DNA from: an uncultured Clostridia bacterium
GTDB taxonomy: Bacteria > Bacillota > Clostridia > Oscillospirales > Feifaniaceae
Direction: 5' to 3'
NCBI GenBank assembly: GCA_944376235.1
Contig: CALWCA010000008.1
Span: forward strand, 1 to 54,730
DNA length: 54,730 bases
The first letter of the stretch is position 1, and every line of letters starts with the position of its first letter. Both the position numbers and the translations under genes were made by a program. Below are positions 9,301 to 16,679 of the stretch, piece after piece. The notes below the pieces were generated by a model that was not told where the DNA came from, did no database searches, and saw only the letters and a list, made by a program, of their open reading frames with translations.

Positions 9301-9537
9301 GGCGAGGGCAAGCCGGACATTTTGGATTTGCTCGACAGCGGCAAGATCGGCTATGTCATCTCGACCGACACCAAGGGGCGCATCCCCTCGCTTGACAGCG
9401 TCAAAATCCGCCGCAAGGCGGTGGAGCGTTCCATCCCCTGCTTCACCTCCATCGACACGGCCGACGCCTTCGTGAGCTGTCTGGAGCTTGACATGGACAC
9501 GGCGGAGCTCGACCTCGTAGACATCACCAAGCTCTGA
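6361..9537 (+). CDS. carB: Carbamoyl-phosphate synthase large subunit
   Basis: The 1058-residue protein is full length (E. coli CarB has 1073). It carries two ATP-grasp synthetase halves: the first opens [21 protein letters not shown], the second [19 protein letters not shown] near residue 545. ATP-grasp signatures FEAMRD and EVNPR(L/S)SRSSA / [12 protein letters not shown] are visible. A C-terminal MGS-type allosteric domain starts near residue 930 ([17 protein letters not shown]). It makes carbamoyl phosphate from bicarbonate, ammonia and two ATP. Start ATG 6361 (MPKRSD) is preferred to GTG 6352 because AAGGAAGG precedes it. Since CarA lacks glutaminase residues, this subunit probably uses free ammonia. 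Confidence 0.97.
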   Translation: [1058 protein letters not shown]

Positions 9538-9571
9538 TCCCGCACCCGCCCGGCCCCCCCAAAAAAAGAGT

Positions 9572-9618
9572 CCCCTTTTGCCCGGGGCGGCGCTGCGCGC
9601 CGCCCCGGGCAAAAGGGG
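9572..9618. repeat. Perfect 21-bp inverted repeat between carB and pyrK
   Basis: Arms 9572-9592 and 9598-9618 are exact reverse complements around a 5-base loop (CTGCG). It lies 34 bases after carB. No T-run follows on the plus strand (GGCCCTGCC), so it is not a normal intrinsic terminator. It may stabilise or separate the carAB and pyrKD parts of the message. Confidence 0.85.
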
Positions 9619-9661
9619 GGCCCTGCCACACAAAATTCAAACGCAAAGGAGAAACCTGCCA

Positions 9662-10447
9662 ATGGCCTGCGTGCTAGAACAGTGCCCCATTTTATACCGC
9701 AGCGAGCTGCGTCCCGGCGTGGTCGACATGGTGCTGGGCGCCCCCCGCATTGCGCCGCTCTGCTCCCCCGGCCAGTTCGTCCACATCAAGTGCTCCCCCG
9801 ACCTGCTGCTGCGCCGCCCCATCAGCCTGTGCGACGTGGAGCAGGACACCATCCGCCTTGTCATCGAATCGGTGGGCAAGGGCTCGCAGTGGCTGTGCGA
9901 GCGGCAGGCCGGCGAGCTGCTGGATTTGCTGGGCCCCTTGGGCGACCACGGCTTTCCCGTCCCCGACGCGGCGCAGGGCGACTCCCGTCCGCTGCTGCTG
10001 GTGGGCGGCGGCGTGGGCAGCGCCCCCTTGCTCTACTGCGCCAAGAGCAGCCCCGTCCCCGTCGACGCGGCGCTGGGCTTTGGCAGCGCCGGCGCCGTGA
10101 TTTTGGAGCGCGACTTTGCGCGCTGCTGCCGCAGCGTGACGGTGTCGACCGACGACGGCAGCTACGGCTTTGCCGGCTTTGTCACCGGCGCGGCGCAGCA
10201 GCTTCTTGAAAAGGAGGCCTACCGCGCCGTCTACGCCTGCGGCAACATGACCATGCTGCGCGCCGTGGCCGAGCTCACACAGCGCCTGGACGTGCCCTGC
10301 TACCTCTCGCTCGACGAGCGCATGGGCTGCGGGCTGGGCGCCTGCTTGGTGTGCGCCGTCAAGGTGCGCGGCGAGGACGGCGAGCACTACAGCCACGTCT
10401 GCAAGCAGGGCCCCGTCTACCGTCGTGAGGAGGTGGTCTTCGAATGA
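9662..10447 (+). CDS. pyrK: Dihydroorotate dehydrogenase electron-transfer subunit
   Basis: The 261-residue protein has an FAD-binding barrel (RRPISLCDVE near residue 57), an NAD-binding fold (LLLVGGGVGSAPLLYCAK near 110) and a C-terminal [2Fe-2S] cluster site. The four cysteines are in MGCGLGACLVC and, about 20 residues later, HVCKQG. It passes electrons from PyrD's FMN to NAD+. ATG 9662 is chosen because AAAGGAG lies 11 bases upstream; the frame is open further back into the hairpin. It overlaps pyrD by four bases (ATGA), as expected for the PyrK-PyrD complex. Confidence 0.95.
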   Translation: MACVLEQCPILYRSELRPGVVDMVLGAPRIAPLCSPGQFVHIKCSPDLLLRRPISLCDVEQDTIRLVIESVGKGSQWLCERQAGELLDLLGPLGDHGFPVPDAAQGDSRPLLLVGGGVGSAPLLYCAKSSPVPVDAALGFGSAGAVILERDFARCCRSVTVSTDDGSYGFAGFVTGAAQQLLEKEAYRAVYACGNMTMLRAVAELTQRLDVPCYLSLDERMGCGLGACLVCAVKVRGEDGEHYSHVCKQGPVYRREEVVFE

Positions 10448-11355
10448 GCAGGCTTGGTGTGACCATTGCCGGCGTCCCCTTCAAAAACCCCGTCACGGTG
10501 GCCTCCGGCACCTTCGGCTTCGGCCGGGAATTTGCCCCCTTTTACGATCTCTCCCGCCTGGGCGGCATCGTGGTCAAGGGCCTGACCCCCGCCCCGCGCG
10601 AGGGCAACCGCCCGCCGCGCATCGCCGAGACCCCGCTTGGCATCCTCAACAGCGTGGGCCTGCAAAACCCCGGCGTCGAGGCCTTCGTGCGCGACGAGCT
10701 GCCCTTTCTGCGCGGCTTTGACACCAACATCATCGCCAACATCACCGGCGCCACGCCGCAGGAATATGCCGATATGTGCCAAACCCTTTCCTCCGCCGGC
10801 GGCGTGGACATGATTGAAATCAACGTCTCCTGCCCCAACGTCAAGGAGGGCGGCGCCCTCTTCGGCGCCTCGGCAAGCGGCATCTCTTCCGTGGTGTCGG
10901 CCTGCCGAAAGGCCACCTCGCTGCCGCTCATCGTCAAGCTCTCGCCCAACGTCACCGACATCGTGGAGATGGCAAAGGCCGCGCATCAGGCCGGGGCAGA
11001 CTGCCTCTCGCTCATCAACACGCTGCTGGGCATGCGCATTGACACCGTCACCCGCCGGCCCATCCTGGGCAACAACATGGGCGGCCTGTCGGGCCCGGCC
11101 GTCAAGCCGGTGGCCGTGCGCATGGTCTATCAGGTGGCGCGCGCCGTGCCCTTGCCCGTCATCGGCATGGGCGGCATCTCTACGGCAGACGACGCCGTGG
11201 AATTTTTGCTGGCCGGCGCCACGGCCGTCTCGGTGGGCACGGCCAACCTCGTCAACCCCATGGCCGCCGTCGAGGTGCTCGAGGGCCTGCGCGACAGACT
11301 GGACTCGACAGGCGAGTCGGTTTGTGATATCATTGGAGCCGTAATCCCCTACTAA
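10444..11355 (+). CDS. pyrD: Dihydroorotate dehydrogenase B, catalytic subunit
   Basis: The 303-residue FMN enzyme oxidises dihydroorotate to orotate. It is class 1B: the catalytic base is a cysteine in NVSCPNVKEGG (about residues 128-138) and a pyrK partner lies directly upstream. The opening GVTIAGVPFKNPVTVASGTFGFG, the NSVGLQNPG segment and the FMN phosphate site IGMGGIST near residue 240 are all typical. It is the last pyr gene here. pyrE (orotate phosphoribosyltransferase) and pyrB are not in the window. Confidence 0.96.
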   Translation: MSRLGVTIAGVPFKNPVTVASGTFGFGREFAPFYDLSRLGGIVVKGLTPAPREGNRPPRIAETPLGILNSVGLQNPGVEAFVRDELPFLRGFDTNIIANITGATPQEYADMCQTLSSAGGVDMIEINVSCPNVKEGGALFGASASGISSVVSACRKATSLPLIVKLSPNVTDIVEMAKAAHQAGADCLSLINTLLGMRIDTVTRRPILGNNMGGLSGPAVKPVAVRMVYQVARAVPLPVIGMGGISTADDAVEFLLAGATAVSVGTANLVNPMAAVEVLEGLRDRLDSTGESVCDIIGAVIPY

Positions 11356-11411
11356 ACCATCCGCCTGCGGCTTTCTTTCCAAAGCCGCAAGACAGACAGG
11401 AGACCTTTTTC

Positions 11412-12059
11412 ATGACTACAACCGTGTATCTCGTCCGCCACTGCGAATCGCTGGGCAACATCGGAAACCGCATGCAGGGACGCACCGACTGCGACATCTC
11501 GGAAAACGGCGCGCGCCAGCTTGAAAACCTCAGGCGCCGCATGGCGGACATTCCCGTCGACGTCATCTACTCCAGCCCCCTGCTGCGCGCCTACAAGACG
11601 GCGCAGGCCATCCGGGGCGGCCGCGACCTTCCCATCCATGTGGTGGAGGACCTTCAGGAGATGTCCTTTGGCGACTGGGAGGATCACGACTGGGCGACGC
11701 TCAACGCCACCTATCCCGAGGAGACCAGAAAATGGCGCACCGCCCCCTATGAAATGCGCTTTCAAAACGGGGAGACTTTTGAAATGGTGGAGCAGCGCAC
11801 GGCAGACGCCATCTCGCGCATCGTGGCCCAAAACCCCGGAAAGCACATCGCCATTGCCACCCACGCCACCCCCATCCGCGTCTATGCCCGCCGCGTTTTG
11901 AACGCAGACTACGACCTGCAGACGGTGGACTGGGCCCGCAACACCTCCATCTCCACCTTCACCTTTGACGAGGCGGGCACCCCGACGCTGGTGTCCTACG
12001 GCGACTTTGAGCACCAGCCCGAAGAGCTCATCTACCACTTTAACGAAATCAAAAAATAG
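11412..12059 (+). CDS. Histidine phosphatase family protein (phosphoglycerate mutase-like)
   Basis: The 215-residue protein has the catalytic LVRHCESLGNIGNRMQGRTD motif at residues 7-26; the RH pair holds the phosphorylated His. YSSPLLRAYKTAQAI near 54 supplies a second phosphate-binding Arg. IAIATHATPIRVYARRVL near 153 holds the second His, in THA rather than the commoner SHG. These enzymes dephosphorylate small metabolites; the substrate is not predictable. It sits 56 bases after pyrD with its own AGGAGA site and may be read through from the pyr operon. No terminator was seen between them. Confidence 0.85.
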   Translation: MTTTVYLVRHCESLGNIGNRMQGRTDCDISENGARQLENLRRRMADIPVDVIYSSPLLRAYKTAQAIRGGRDLPIHVVEDLQEMSFGDWEDHDWATLNATYPEETRKWRTAPYEMRFQNGETFEMVEQRTADAISRIVAQNPGKHIAIATHATPIRVYARRVLNADYDLQTVDWARNTSISTFTFDEAGTPTLVSYGDFEHQPEELIYHFNEIKK

Positions 12060-12168
12060 CGCCGCGACAGGCGGGGACCCGGCGGCCGGCCGCCCCCGGA
12101 AAAGCCTGCGTCCCCCTCCCGCGCGGCGGCAGGACCGCAAACCAAGCCAGAAAAAGGAGGCATGCGCC

Positions 12169-12474
12169 ATGTCCGAAGAGAAAAATCCCCAGTTTGACGG
12201 TACCCTCATCACCCTGATCGACGAGGATGGAAGGGAGCTTGAATACGAGCACCTCGACTCCCTCGAGTATGAGGGGGCAACCTATCTCGCGCTGGTTCCC
12301 GTCTACGACGATCCCAAGGACTACGTCGGGGCCGACGGGGAGCTGCAAATCATGAAGGTGGTGGAGGAAAACGGCGAGGAAATCCTGTGCACCATCGACA
12401 ACGAAGACGAGTTCGACGCCGTGGCATGTCAGTTTGAAGACCGCCTGAGCGAGGAGTTTGACATCATCAACTGA
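12169..12474 (+). CDS. DUF1292 family protein
   Basis: The 101-residue acidic protein contains the DUF1292 pattern: ITLIDEDGRELEYEHLDSLE, then YLALVPVYDD, then EEILCTIDNEDEFDAVACQF. The family is widespread in Firmicutes, often near ruvX and alaS, and has no firm function. The start is ATG 12169, eight bases after AAAAAGGAGG. It follows the phosphatase by 110 bases on the same strand and precedes the 6S-like RNA promoter. Confidence 0.85.
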   Translation: MSEEKNPQFDGTLITLIDEDGRELEYEHLDSLEYEGATYLALVPVYDDPKDYVGADGELQIMKVVEENGEEILCTIDNEDEFDAVACQFEDRLSEEFDIIN

Positions 12475-12550
12475 GCCAAGGGCGCCTCTTCCCTCACGAT
12501 TTTGTGGGACATACCAAACTTTTTGAAGCGGATTTATCTAATTTTTCCTC

Positions 12551-12578
12551 TTGTATACCAATCCATTTGTGGTATAAT
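12551..12578 (+). promoter_or_regulatory. Promoter of the 6S-like RNA
   Basis: TTGTAT at 12551-12556 and TATAAT at 12573-12578 are 16 bases apart, placing a start near 12585, exactly where the terminal stem of the RNA begins. Confidence 0.75.
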
Positions 12579-12584
12579 AATGAT

Positions 12585-12785
12585 GACCTCGGCGGAGCTT
12601 CCCGCAAGGGATACTTGCCGCCATTTAAATCCGACACTAATCATAAGGGAGCAGCATCTCTTGCAGCGGGTATGCCAGCCCACCCTGACGGCGACGTCTG
12701 ACGAAGTGGGACGCACAAAACTGGAAGGAGCGCACCCACCTGCACATAAGCAGGGGTTATGATCGGCGGTAATCTCCCCGAGGCG
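12585..12785 (+). ncRNA. ssrS: 6S RNA (ssrS) candidate
   Basis: About 200 bases form a long closed hairpin. The 5' end CCTCGG-C-GGAG pairs with 3' CTCC-CCGAGG. The 3' part carries the order expected of 6S RNA: GCGCACCCACCTG, a short stem, CAGGGGTTA, then CGGCGGT. A strong promoter is at its 5' end and a terminator at 12821-12855. 6S RNA binds housekeeping RNA polymerase as a promoter mimic. The alternative is a leader of the downstream phosphorylase gene, which begins 30 bases after the terminator. The call rests on motif order, not on a covariance-model score. Confidence 0.7.
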
Positions 12786-12820
12786 ACTTTATCTGCTGTC
12801 TTTGGCAGAAGTCTGTTCAA

Positions 12821-12855
12821 GGGGGCGAGGGGCTTTGAGTCTCTCGCCCCTTTTT
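12821..12855 (+). terminator. Intrinsic terminator after the 6S-like RNA
   Basis: GGGGCGAG (12822-12829) pairs with CTCGCCCC (12843-12850), followed by TTTTT. It lies only 30 bases before the uridine phosphorylase start. Confidence 0.8.
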
Positions 12856-12884
12856 GAAATTGTACAACCTGTGAGGTGATTTGC

Positions 12885-13646
12885 ATGAGTGAACGGATGT
12901 ATCACATCAATCTTTGCAAAGAGGAGCTGGAGGGGGCAAGAGCCGTCATCCTGCCGGGAGACCCCGGCAGAGTCCCCAAAATCGCCGCCCTGCTGCAGGA
13001 GGCAAAGCCCCTTGCCCAAAACCGGGAATACACCTCCTGGCTGGGCAGGCTGGAGGGGCAGCCGGTGGCGGTGGTATCCACCGGCATCGGCGGGCCCTCG
13101 GCCGCCATCGCCGTGGAGGAGCTGGCGCAGCTCGGCGTGGAGACCTTCGTGCGCGTGGGCACCTGCGGCGGCATGCAGCTCGACGTCAAGGCCGGCGACC
13201 TTGTCATCGTCAATGCCGCCATCCGCATGGAGGGCACCAGCCGCGAGTATCTGCCCATCGAGTTTCCCGCCGTGGCCGACTTCGAGGTGACGGCCGCCCT
13301 GCGCGACGAGGCACAGGCGCTGGGCTTTGCCCACCACGTCGGCGTCGTGCAGTGCAAGGACAGCTTCTACGGCCAGCACGACCCCGCCAGCATGCCGGTG
13401 GGCTACGAGCTGCAAAACAAATGGAACGCCTGGATCAAGGGCGGCGCCCTGGCCAGCGAAATGGAGACGGCGGCGCTCTTCACGGTCTCCAGCGTGCGGC
13501 GGCTGCGCGCCGGCGCCGTGATGCTGTGCATCTGGAACCAGGAGCGCGAGGCCGCCGGCCTGCCACAGGAGCGGGAATTTGACACCGAAAAGGCCATCCG
13601 TACGGCGGTGGGAGCCATTGCCCGCCTGCTGCGCGCCGCACCCTGA
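12885..13646 (+). CDS. udp: Uridine phosphorylase / nucleoside phosphorylase family
   Basis: The 253-residue protein belongs to the nucleoside phosphorylase I family. It shows the phosphate-binding loop ILPGDPGRVPKIAAL (about 22-36), STGIGGPSAAIAVEEL, VRVGTCGGMQ near 90, and the ribose-binding SEMETAALF near 193. It cleaves uridine (possibly other nucleosides) to base and ribose-1-phosphate, a salvage role that complements the nearby de novo pyr genes. ATG 12885 is chosen over GTG 12876 because GAGGTG lies about 5 bases upstream. A bidirectional terminator follows at 13725-13762. Confidence 0.88.
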   Translation: MSERMYHINLCKEELEGARAVILPGDPGRVPKIAALLQEAKPLAQNREYTSWLGRLEGQPVAVVSTGIGGPSAAIAVEELAQLGVETFVRVGTCGGMQLDVKAGDLVIVNAAIRMEGTSREYLPIEFPAVADFEVTAALRDEAQALGFAHHVGVVQCKDSFYGQHDPASMPVGYELQNKWNAWIKGGALASEMETAALFTVSSVRRLRAGAVMLCIWNQEREAAGLPQEREFDTEKAIRTAVGAIARLLRAAP

Positions 13647-13653
13647 CCCCAGT

Positions 13654-13890
13654 AAGGCCCCTGACGGGGCGCCGCACCGCAAAGCCGGCCGAAGCCCCTG
13701 TGGAAAGGCTGCTCCCCAATACACAAAAAAGGCAAAGAGGCGCTGCCCTCTTTGCCTTTTTTCTGCCCTCCTGCCCTTTTCCTTCCCCCCTCTGCCTCTC
13801 ACAAAAGGGGCCGTCGGCCGGCTGGCGCGCCAGGGCGCGCGGGCCGGGCGGCATCGCCCGGCGGCGGTGCGGCGCCCCGTCAGGGGCCTT
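13654..13890. repeat. 27-bp perfect inverted repeat pair flanking a terminator
   Basis: 13654-13680 is the exact reverse complement of 13864-13890. Between them are 183 bases containing a strong terminator (13725-13762) but no recognisable gene. The arrangement resembles a small inverted-repeat element or a duplicated hairpin arm. Confidence 0.85.
13725..13762. terminator. Bidirectional terminator downstream of udp
   Basis: An A-run leads into GGCAAAGAGG (13731-13740), pairing with CCTCTTTGCC (13747-13756) and followed by six T. It works on either strand, ending udp. Confidence 0.85.
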
Positions 13891-14044
13891 CTTACGGCAG
13901 CCTCCACCGCAGGCAAGGACCCCCGGAAAAAAGAAAGGCCGCCCTTGCCGGGAGAGTTCCGGCTAGGGCGGCCTTAAGGCGCATCCCCTTAAGAAGAAGG
14001 CGCGCGGCTGCAGGCGGCAGCCCTGGCTCAGGCTGTAAGGGGCC

Positions 14045-14449
14045 TTACTCCACCTGCCTGCCGCACTTTCGGCAAAATTTGTAGTCCTCCTGCATCGGGG
14101 CTCCGCAGTAGGGACAAAACAGCGCGCCCTCCTGCGGCTGCGCCTCCCCCTCCTGAGGCTCCGGCTCCTCCTGCGGCGCAAACCTCTGCGCAAGAGGGTC
14201 GGGCTCCTCGGAGGAATCAGTGATGTCAAAGGTGGAGTAGCGGTTTTTGCGCGTGGCGTTGCGGGTGTGGTAGATGACCTGCATCACGCCAAGGCCGATG
14301 AAGCACAGCCCAAACAGGGGAAAGAAAAAGGGCGCCCCCATCTGCACCGTCATGACGGTCCAAAACACGCCGAATATCACCGCCACCGCACTGCTGACGG
14401 CACTCATGGCCGAAGGGCCTCTGCCCGGTTTGATGCTCTTCAAGGTCAT
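14045..14449 (-). CDS. Membrane protein with C-terminal zinc ribbon
   Basis: The 134-residue protein has two hydrophobic segments near the N-terminus (AVSSAVAVIFGVFWTVMTV and FFFPLFGLCFIGLGVMQVIY). A Pro/Gln/Glu-rich linker follows, and then a double-CxxC zinc ribbon, FCPYCGAPMQEDYKFCRKCG, at the C-terminus. The ribbon would lie in the cytoplasm. Such zinc-ribbon membrane proteins are common in Firmicutes without known function. An AGGGAGG site precedes the start. The 369 bases upstream (14450-14818) hold no gene I can support. Confidence 0.75.
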   Translation of the reverse strand: MTLKSIKPGRGPSAMSAVSSAVAVIFGVFWTVMTVQMGAPFFFPLFGLCFIGLGVMQVIYHTRNATRKNRYSTFDITDSSEEPDPLAQRFAPQEEPEPQEGEAQPQEGALFCPYCGAPMQEDYKFCRKCGRQVE

Positions 14450-14818
14450 TCCTCCCTTTTTCTCTGTTCACGCATTTTGCGCGCCGGTCTCAAAACCCCC
14501 GGCCCGCGCCAGCGCAGGCCGGCTCTCTCCTTCTCCCAAAGAGGCCCGTCTGTCACCCTCTCAAGGGCCGTAAGAGCGGAAATGCGCACCACGCCTCGCA
14601 TGCTCAAAATGCGGCCAGAGGCGTCCTGCGCCAATCCCCTCGCCGGCCTTTTGGAAAAGAAGGGCCGTCAAAGAGCGCGCAGCCGTCTGCCGCGTCGGCC
14701 TCGCAAGCCCTCTCGGGAAGGCGTCCTGCTCCGGAAACGGCCTGCTTAAAAGTCCCCCCTTTGCCGCCGGCCAGCCTCCTGTTTCCCAAAACACAAGGGG
14801 GCCTGCCTCACGCCCCGT
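14450..14818. other. Gene-free intergenic stretch
   Basis: I see no coding sequence with a ribosome site, no RNA gene and no clean terminator here. Open frames on both strands have the Arg/Gly/Pro bias of non-coding GC-rich DNA. Confidence 0.5.
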
Positions 14819-15136
14819 TCAGTCCTGCCTGAACCTGACCGCCGTGCCGTAGGCAATGACCTCGGCAGCCCCCGCCATGACGGCGGCCGAGGCGTAGCGA
14901 ACGTTGACCACGGCGTCGGCCCCGAGCTGCGCCGCCTCCTCCACCATGCGCTTAGTGGCCAGAGCCCGCGCCTCATTCATCATCTCATTGTAGGCCTTGA
15001 GCTCGCCGCCCACAATGGTCTTGAGCGACTGCATGATGTCCTTTCCGATGTGCTTGGACTGAATGGTGCTGCCCTTGACCAGCCCGAGCATCTCCAGTTC
15101 CTTTCCCGTGATGTAGTCAGTATTGACCAAGATCAT
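14819..15136 (-). CDS. YbjQ / heavy-metal-binding family protein
   Basis: The 105-residue protein starts MILVNTDYITGKELEMLGLV and contains GELKAYNEMMNEARALATKRM and LGADAVVNVRYASA, typical of the YbjQ (DUF74) pentameric family of unknown function. ATG 15136 is chosen because AAGGAG lies 11 bases upstream; an in-frame GTG four codons earlier overlaps that site. Its first 20 bases overlap the end of the preceding membrane protein gene, showing that the two are co-translated. Confidence 0.85.
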   Translation of the reverse strand: MILVNTDYITGKELEMLGLVKGSTIQSKHIGKDIMQSLKTIVGGELKAYNEMMNEARALATKRMVEEAAQLGADAVVNVRYASAAVMAGAAEVIAYGTAVRFRQD

Positions 15137-15344
15137 CTTCTTCTCCACTCCTTATCTCTTTGATTCTCTCCTTGAGCGTGGAAATCCCCGCCATGATCCA
15201 TGCAAGGGAAAAGGCCAGCCCAATCAGCGTCGGCGCCGTGGGCATATCGCCAAATACCACCCCCAGCAGCCAAATCACCGGAACAGCCAGCATGACGACG
15301 GCCGACAGCACGGCCGAAACAATCTGTTTTGTGTGCTTTTCCAT
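15117..15344 (-). CDS. Small two-helix membrane protein
   Basis: The 75-residue protein has two predicted membrane helices (AVLSAVVMLAVPVIWLLGVVF and LIGLAFSLAWIMAGI) and a charged C-terminus. It is the first gene of a two-gene minus-strand unit and overlaps the YbjQ-family gene. A GGGAAAGG-type site precedes ATG. I do not recognise the family; a role alongside YbjQ is inferred only from the overlap. Confidence 0.65.
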   Translation of the reverse strand: MEKHTKQIVSAVLSAVVMLAVPVIWLLGVVFGDMPTAPTLIGLAFSLAWIMAGISTLKERIKEIRSGEEDDLGQY

Positions 15345-15673
15345 GCGCCTTTCCCTTTCCCCCCGCGCAAAACCTCAGGCCTTTGGCCGGCCCGCTCCCG
15401 GGGACATGTTGGCAAAGCAGGCAGCTTTTGTCAAACCTTTGTCATTTTTGTCGTTTTGCCGGGGGCGCCGCATACCGCTTCTCCAAAGACATGCGCCCAA
15501 GCGGCAAGGGCTCTCCGGACGCCCGCCGCCCACAAAGGCCGGTTCCCGCAAAATCCCTCTCGGCAGGCCACTTTCCTGTCCGGCTTTTCTGTCCTTGATT
15601 ATACTACACTGCGCCAAAAAAAGCAAACTCCCGCTCCGGTTGACAGGACAAACTTTTCGATATCCGACTTTTT

Positions 15674-15714
15674 CAAGTAAAATACTTGCCACAAACGCCA
15701 AATTTGCATATAAT
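15674..15714 (+). promoter_or_regulatory. Promoter and palindromic operator of the cysteine synthase gene
   Basis: TTGCCA (15686-15691) and TATAAT (15709-15714) are 17 bases apart. A 15-base palindrome, CAAGTA-AAA-TACTTG (15674-15688), overlaps the -35 box and could bind a regulator. The rest of 15345-15673 holds no gene I can support. Confidence 0.65.
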
Positions 15715-15749
15715 ATAACACAATCTTGTTTGATAAAGGGGGGTTCCTG

Positions 15750-16679
15750 TTGGTCTTCGAGAACATTCTGGATGCGATTGGAGGCACGCCCATCGTCAGG
15801 CTCCAACGCATGCCCGAGCCGGGCAGTGCCGAAATTCTCGTCAAGGTCGAGGCGCTCAACGTGGGCGGTTCGATTAAGACGCGCACGGCCTGGAACATGC
15901 TGCGCGACGCGGCGGCGAAGGGCATTCTCACCAAGGACTCGATTCTCTGCGAGCCGACAAGCGGCAATCAGGGCATCGGCATTGCTCTGGTGGGCGCCGT
16001 CTGTGGATACCGGGTCGAGATTGTCATGCCCGACTCGGTGAGTGAAGAGCGCCGCAAGCTGATTGCGCAATACGGCGCCAAGGTCATTTTGGTACATGAT
16101 GATGGTGACATCGGCAAGTGTATTGCGCAGTGTCTGGAAGTGGCACAGCAGCGCGCGGCCGAAGACCCCAGGGTCTACATCCCGCAGCAATTTGTCAACC
16201 CCAGCAACCCCAAGGCCCACCGGGACGGGACGGGCCTTGAGATCCTTGAGCAAATTGACGCCCCCATTCACGGCTTTTGCTCAGGCATCGGCACCGGCGG
16301 CACCATCACCGGTGTGGGTCAGGTGCTGCGCGAAAAAAATCCCGATATTGAAATCTGGGCCGTCGAGCCCGAAAAGGCCGCCATTTTGTCGGGCGGCCCC
16401 ATCGGCTCCCACCTGCAAATGGGCATCGGCGACGGCCTGATTCCCGAAAATCTCGACACCGGCATTTACGACCATGTCTGTGTCATCAGCGATGAGGAGG
16501 CCATTGAGACCGCCCGCCGCCTCGCCCGGGAGGAAGGGCTGCTGTGCGGCATCTCCAGCGGCACCAATGTGGCGGCCGCGCTGCGGCTGGCCAAAAAGCT
16601 GGGGCCCTCCAAACGGGTCGTCACCATTCTGCCCGACACCGGCGAGCGCTATTTCAGCACGCCTCTGTTTGAGCCGTAA
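15750..16679 (+). CDS. cysK: Cysteine synthase family PLP enzyme
   Basis: The 309-residue enzyme of the beta-family of PLP proteins is full length. The PLP lysine is in GGSIKTRTAWNML (about 38-50). The substrate loop is EPTSGNQGIG (about 72-81), with Gln where O-acetylserine sulfhydrylases usually have Thr. The phosphate-binding glycines are in GIGTGGTITGVG near residue 180. It probably makes cysteine from O-acetylserine and sulfide; cystathionine beta-synthase-type activity is an alternative. The start is TTG 15750, placed after AAAGGGGGG; the frame is open a little further upstream. A strong promoter lies 36 bases before the start and a shared terminator follows the gene. Confidence 0.85.
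   Translation: MVFENILDAIGGTPIVRLQRMPEPGSAEILVKVEALNVGGSIKTRTAWNMLRDAAAKGILTKDSILCEPTSGNQGIGIALVGAVCGYRVEIVMPDSVSEERRKLIAQYGAKVILVHDDGDIGKCIAQCLEVAQQRAAEDPRVYIPQQFVNPSNPKAHRDGTGLEILEQIDAPIHGFCSGIGTGGTITGVGQVLREKNPDIEIWAVEPEKAAILSGGPIGSHLQMGIGDGLIPENLDTGIYDHVCVISDEEAIETARRLAREEGLLCGISSGTNVAAALRLAKKLGPSKRVVTILPDTGERYFSTPLFEP

Noticed and set aside
7744-9633. 629-codon minus-strand open frame
   Set aside because: It mirrors carB and has no protein-like features.
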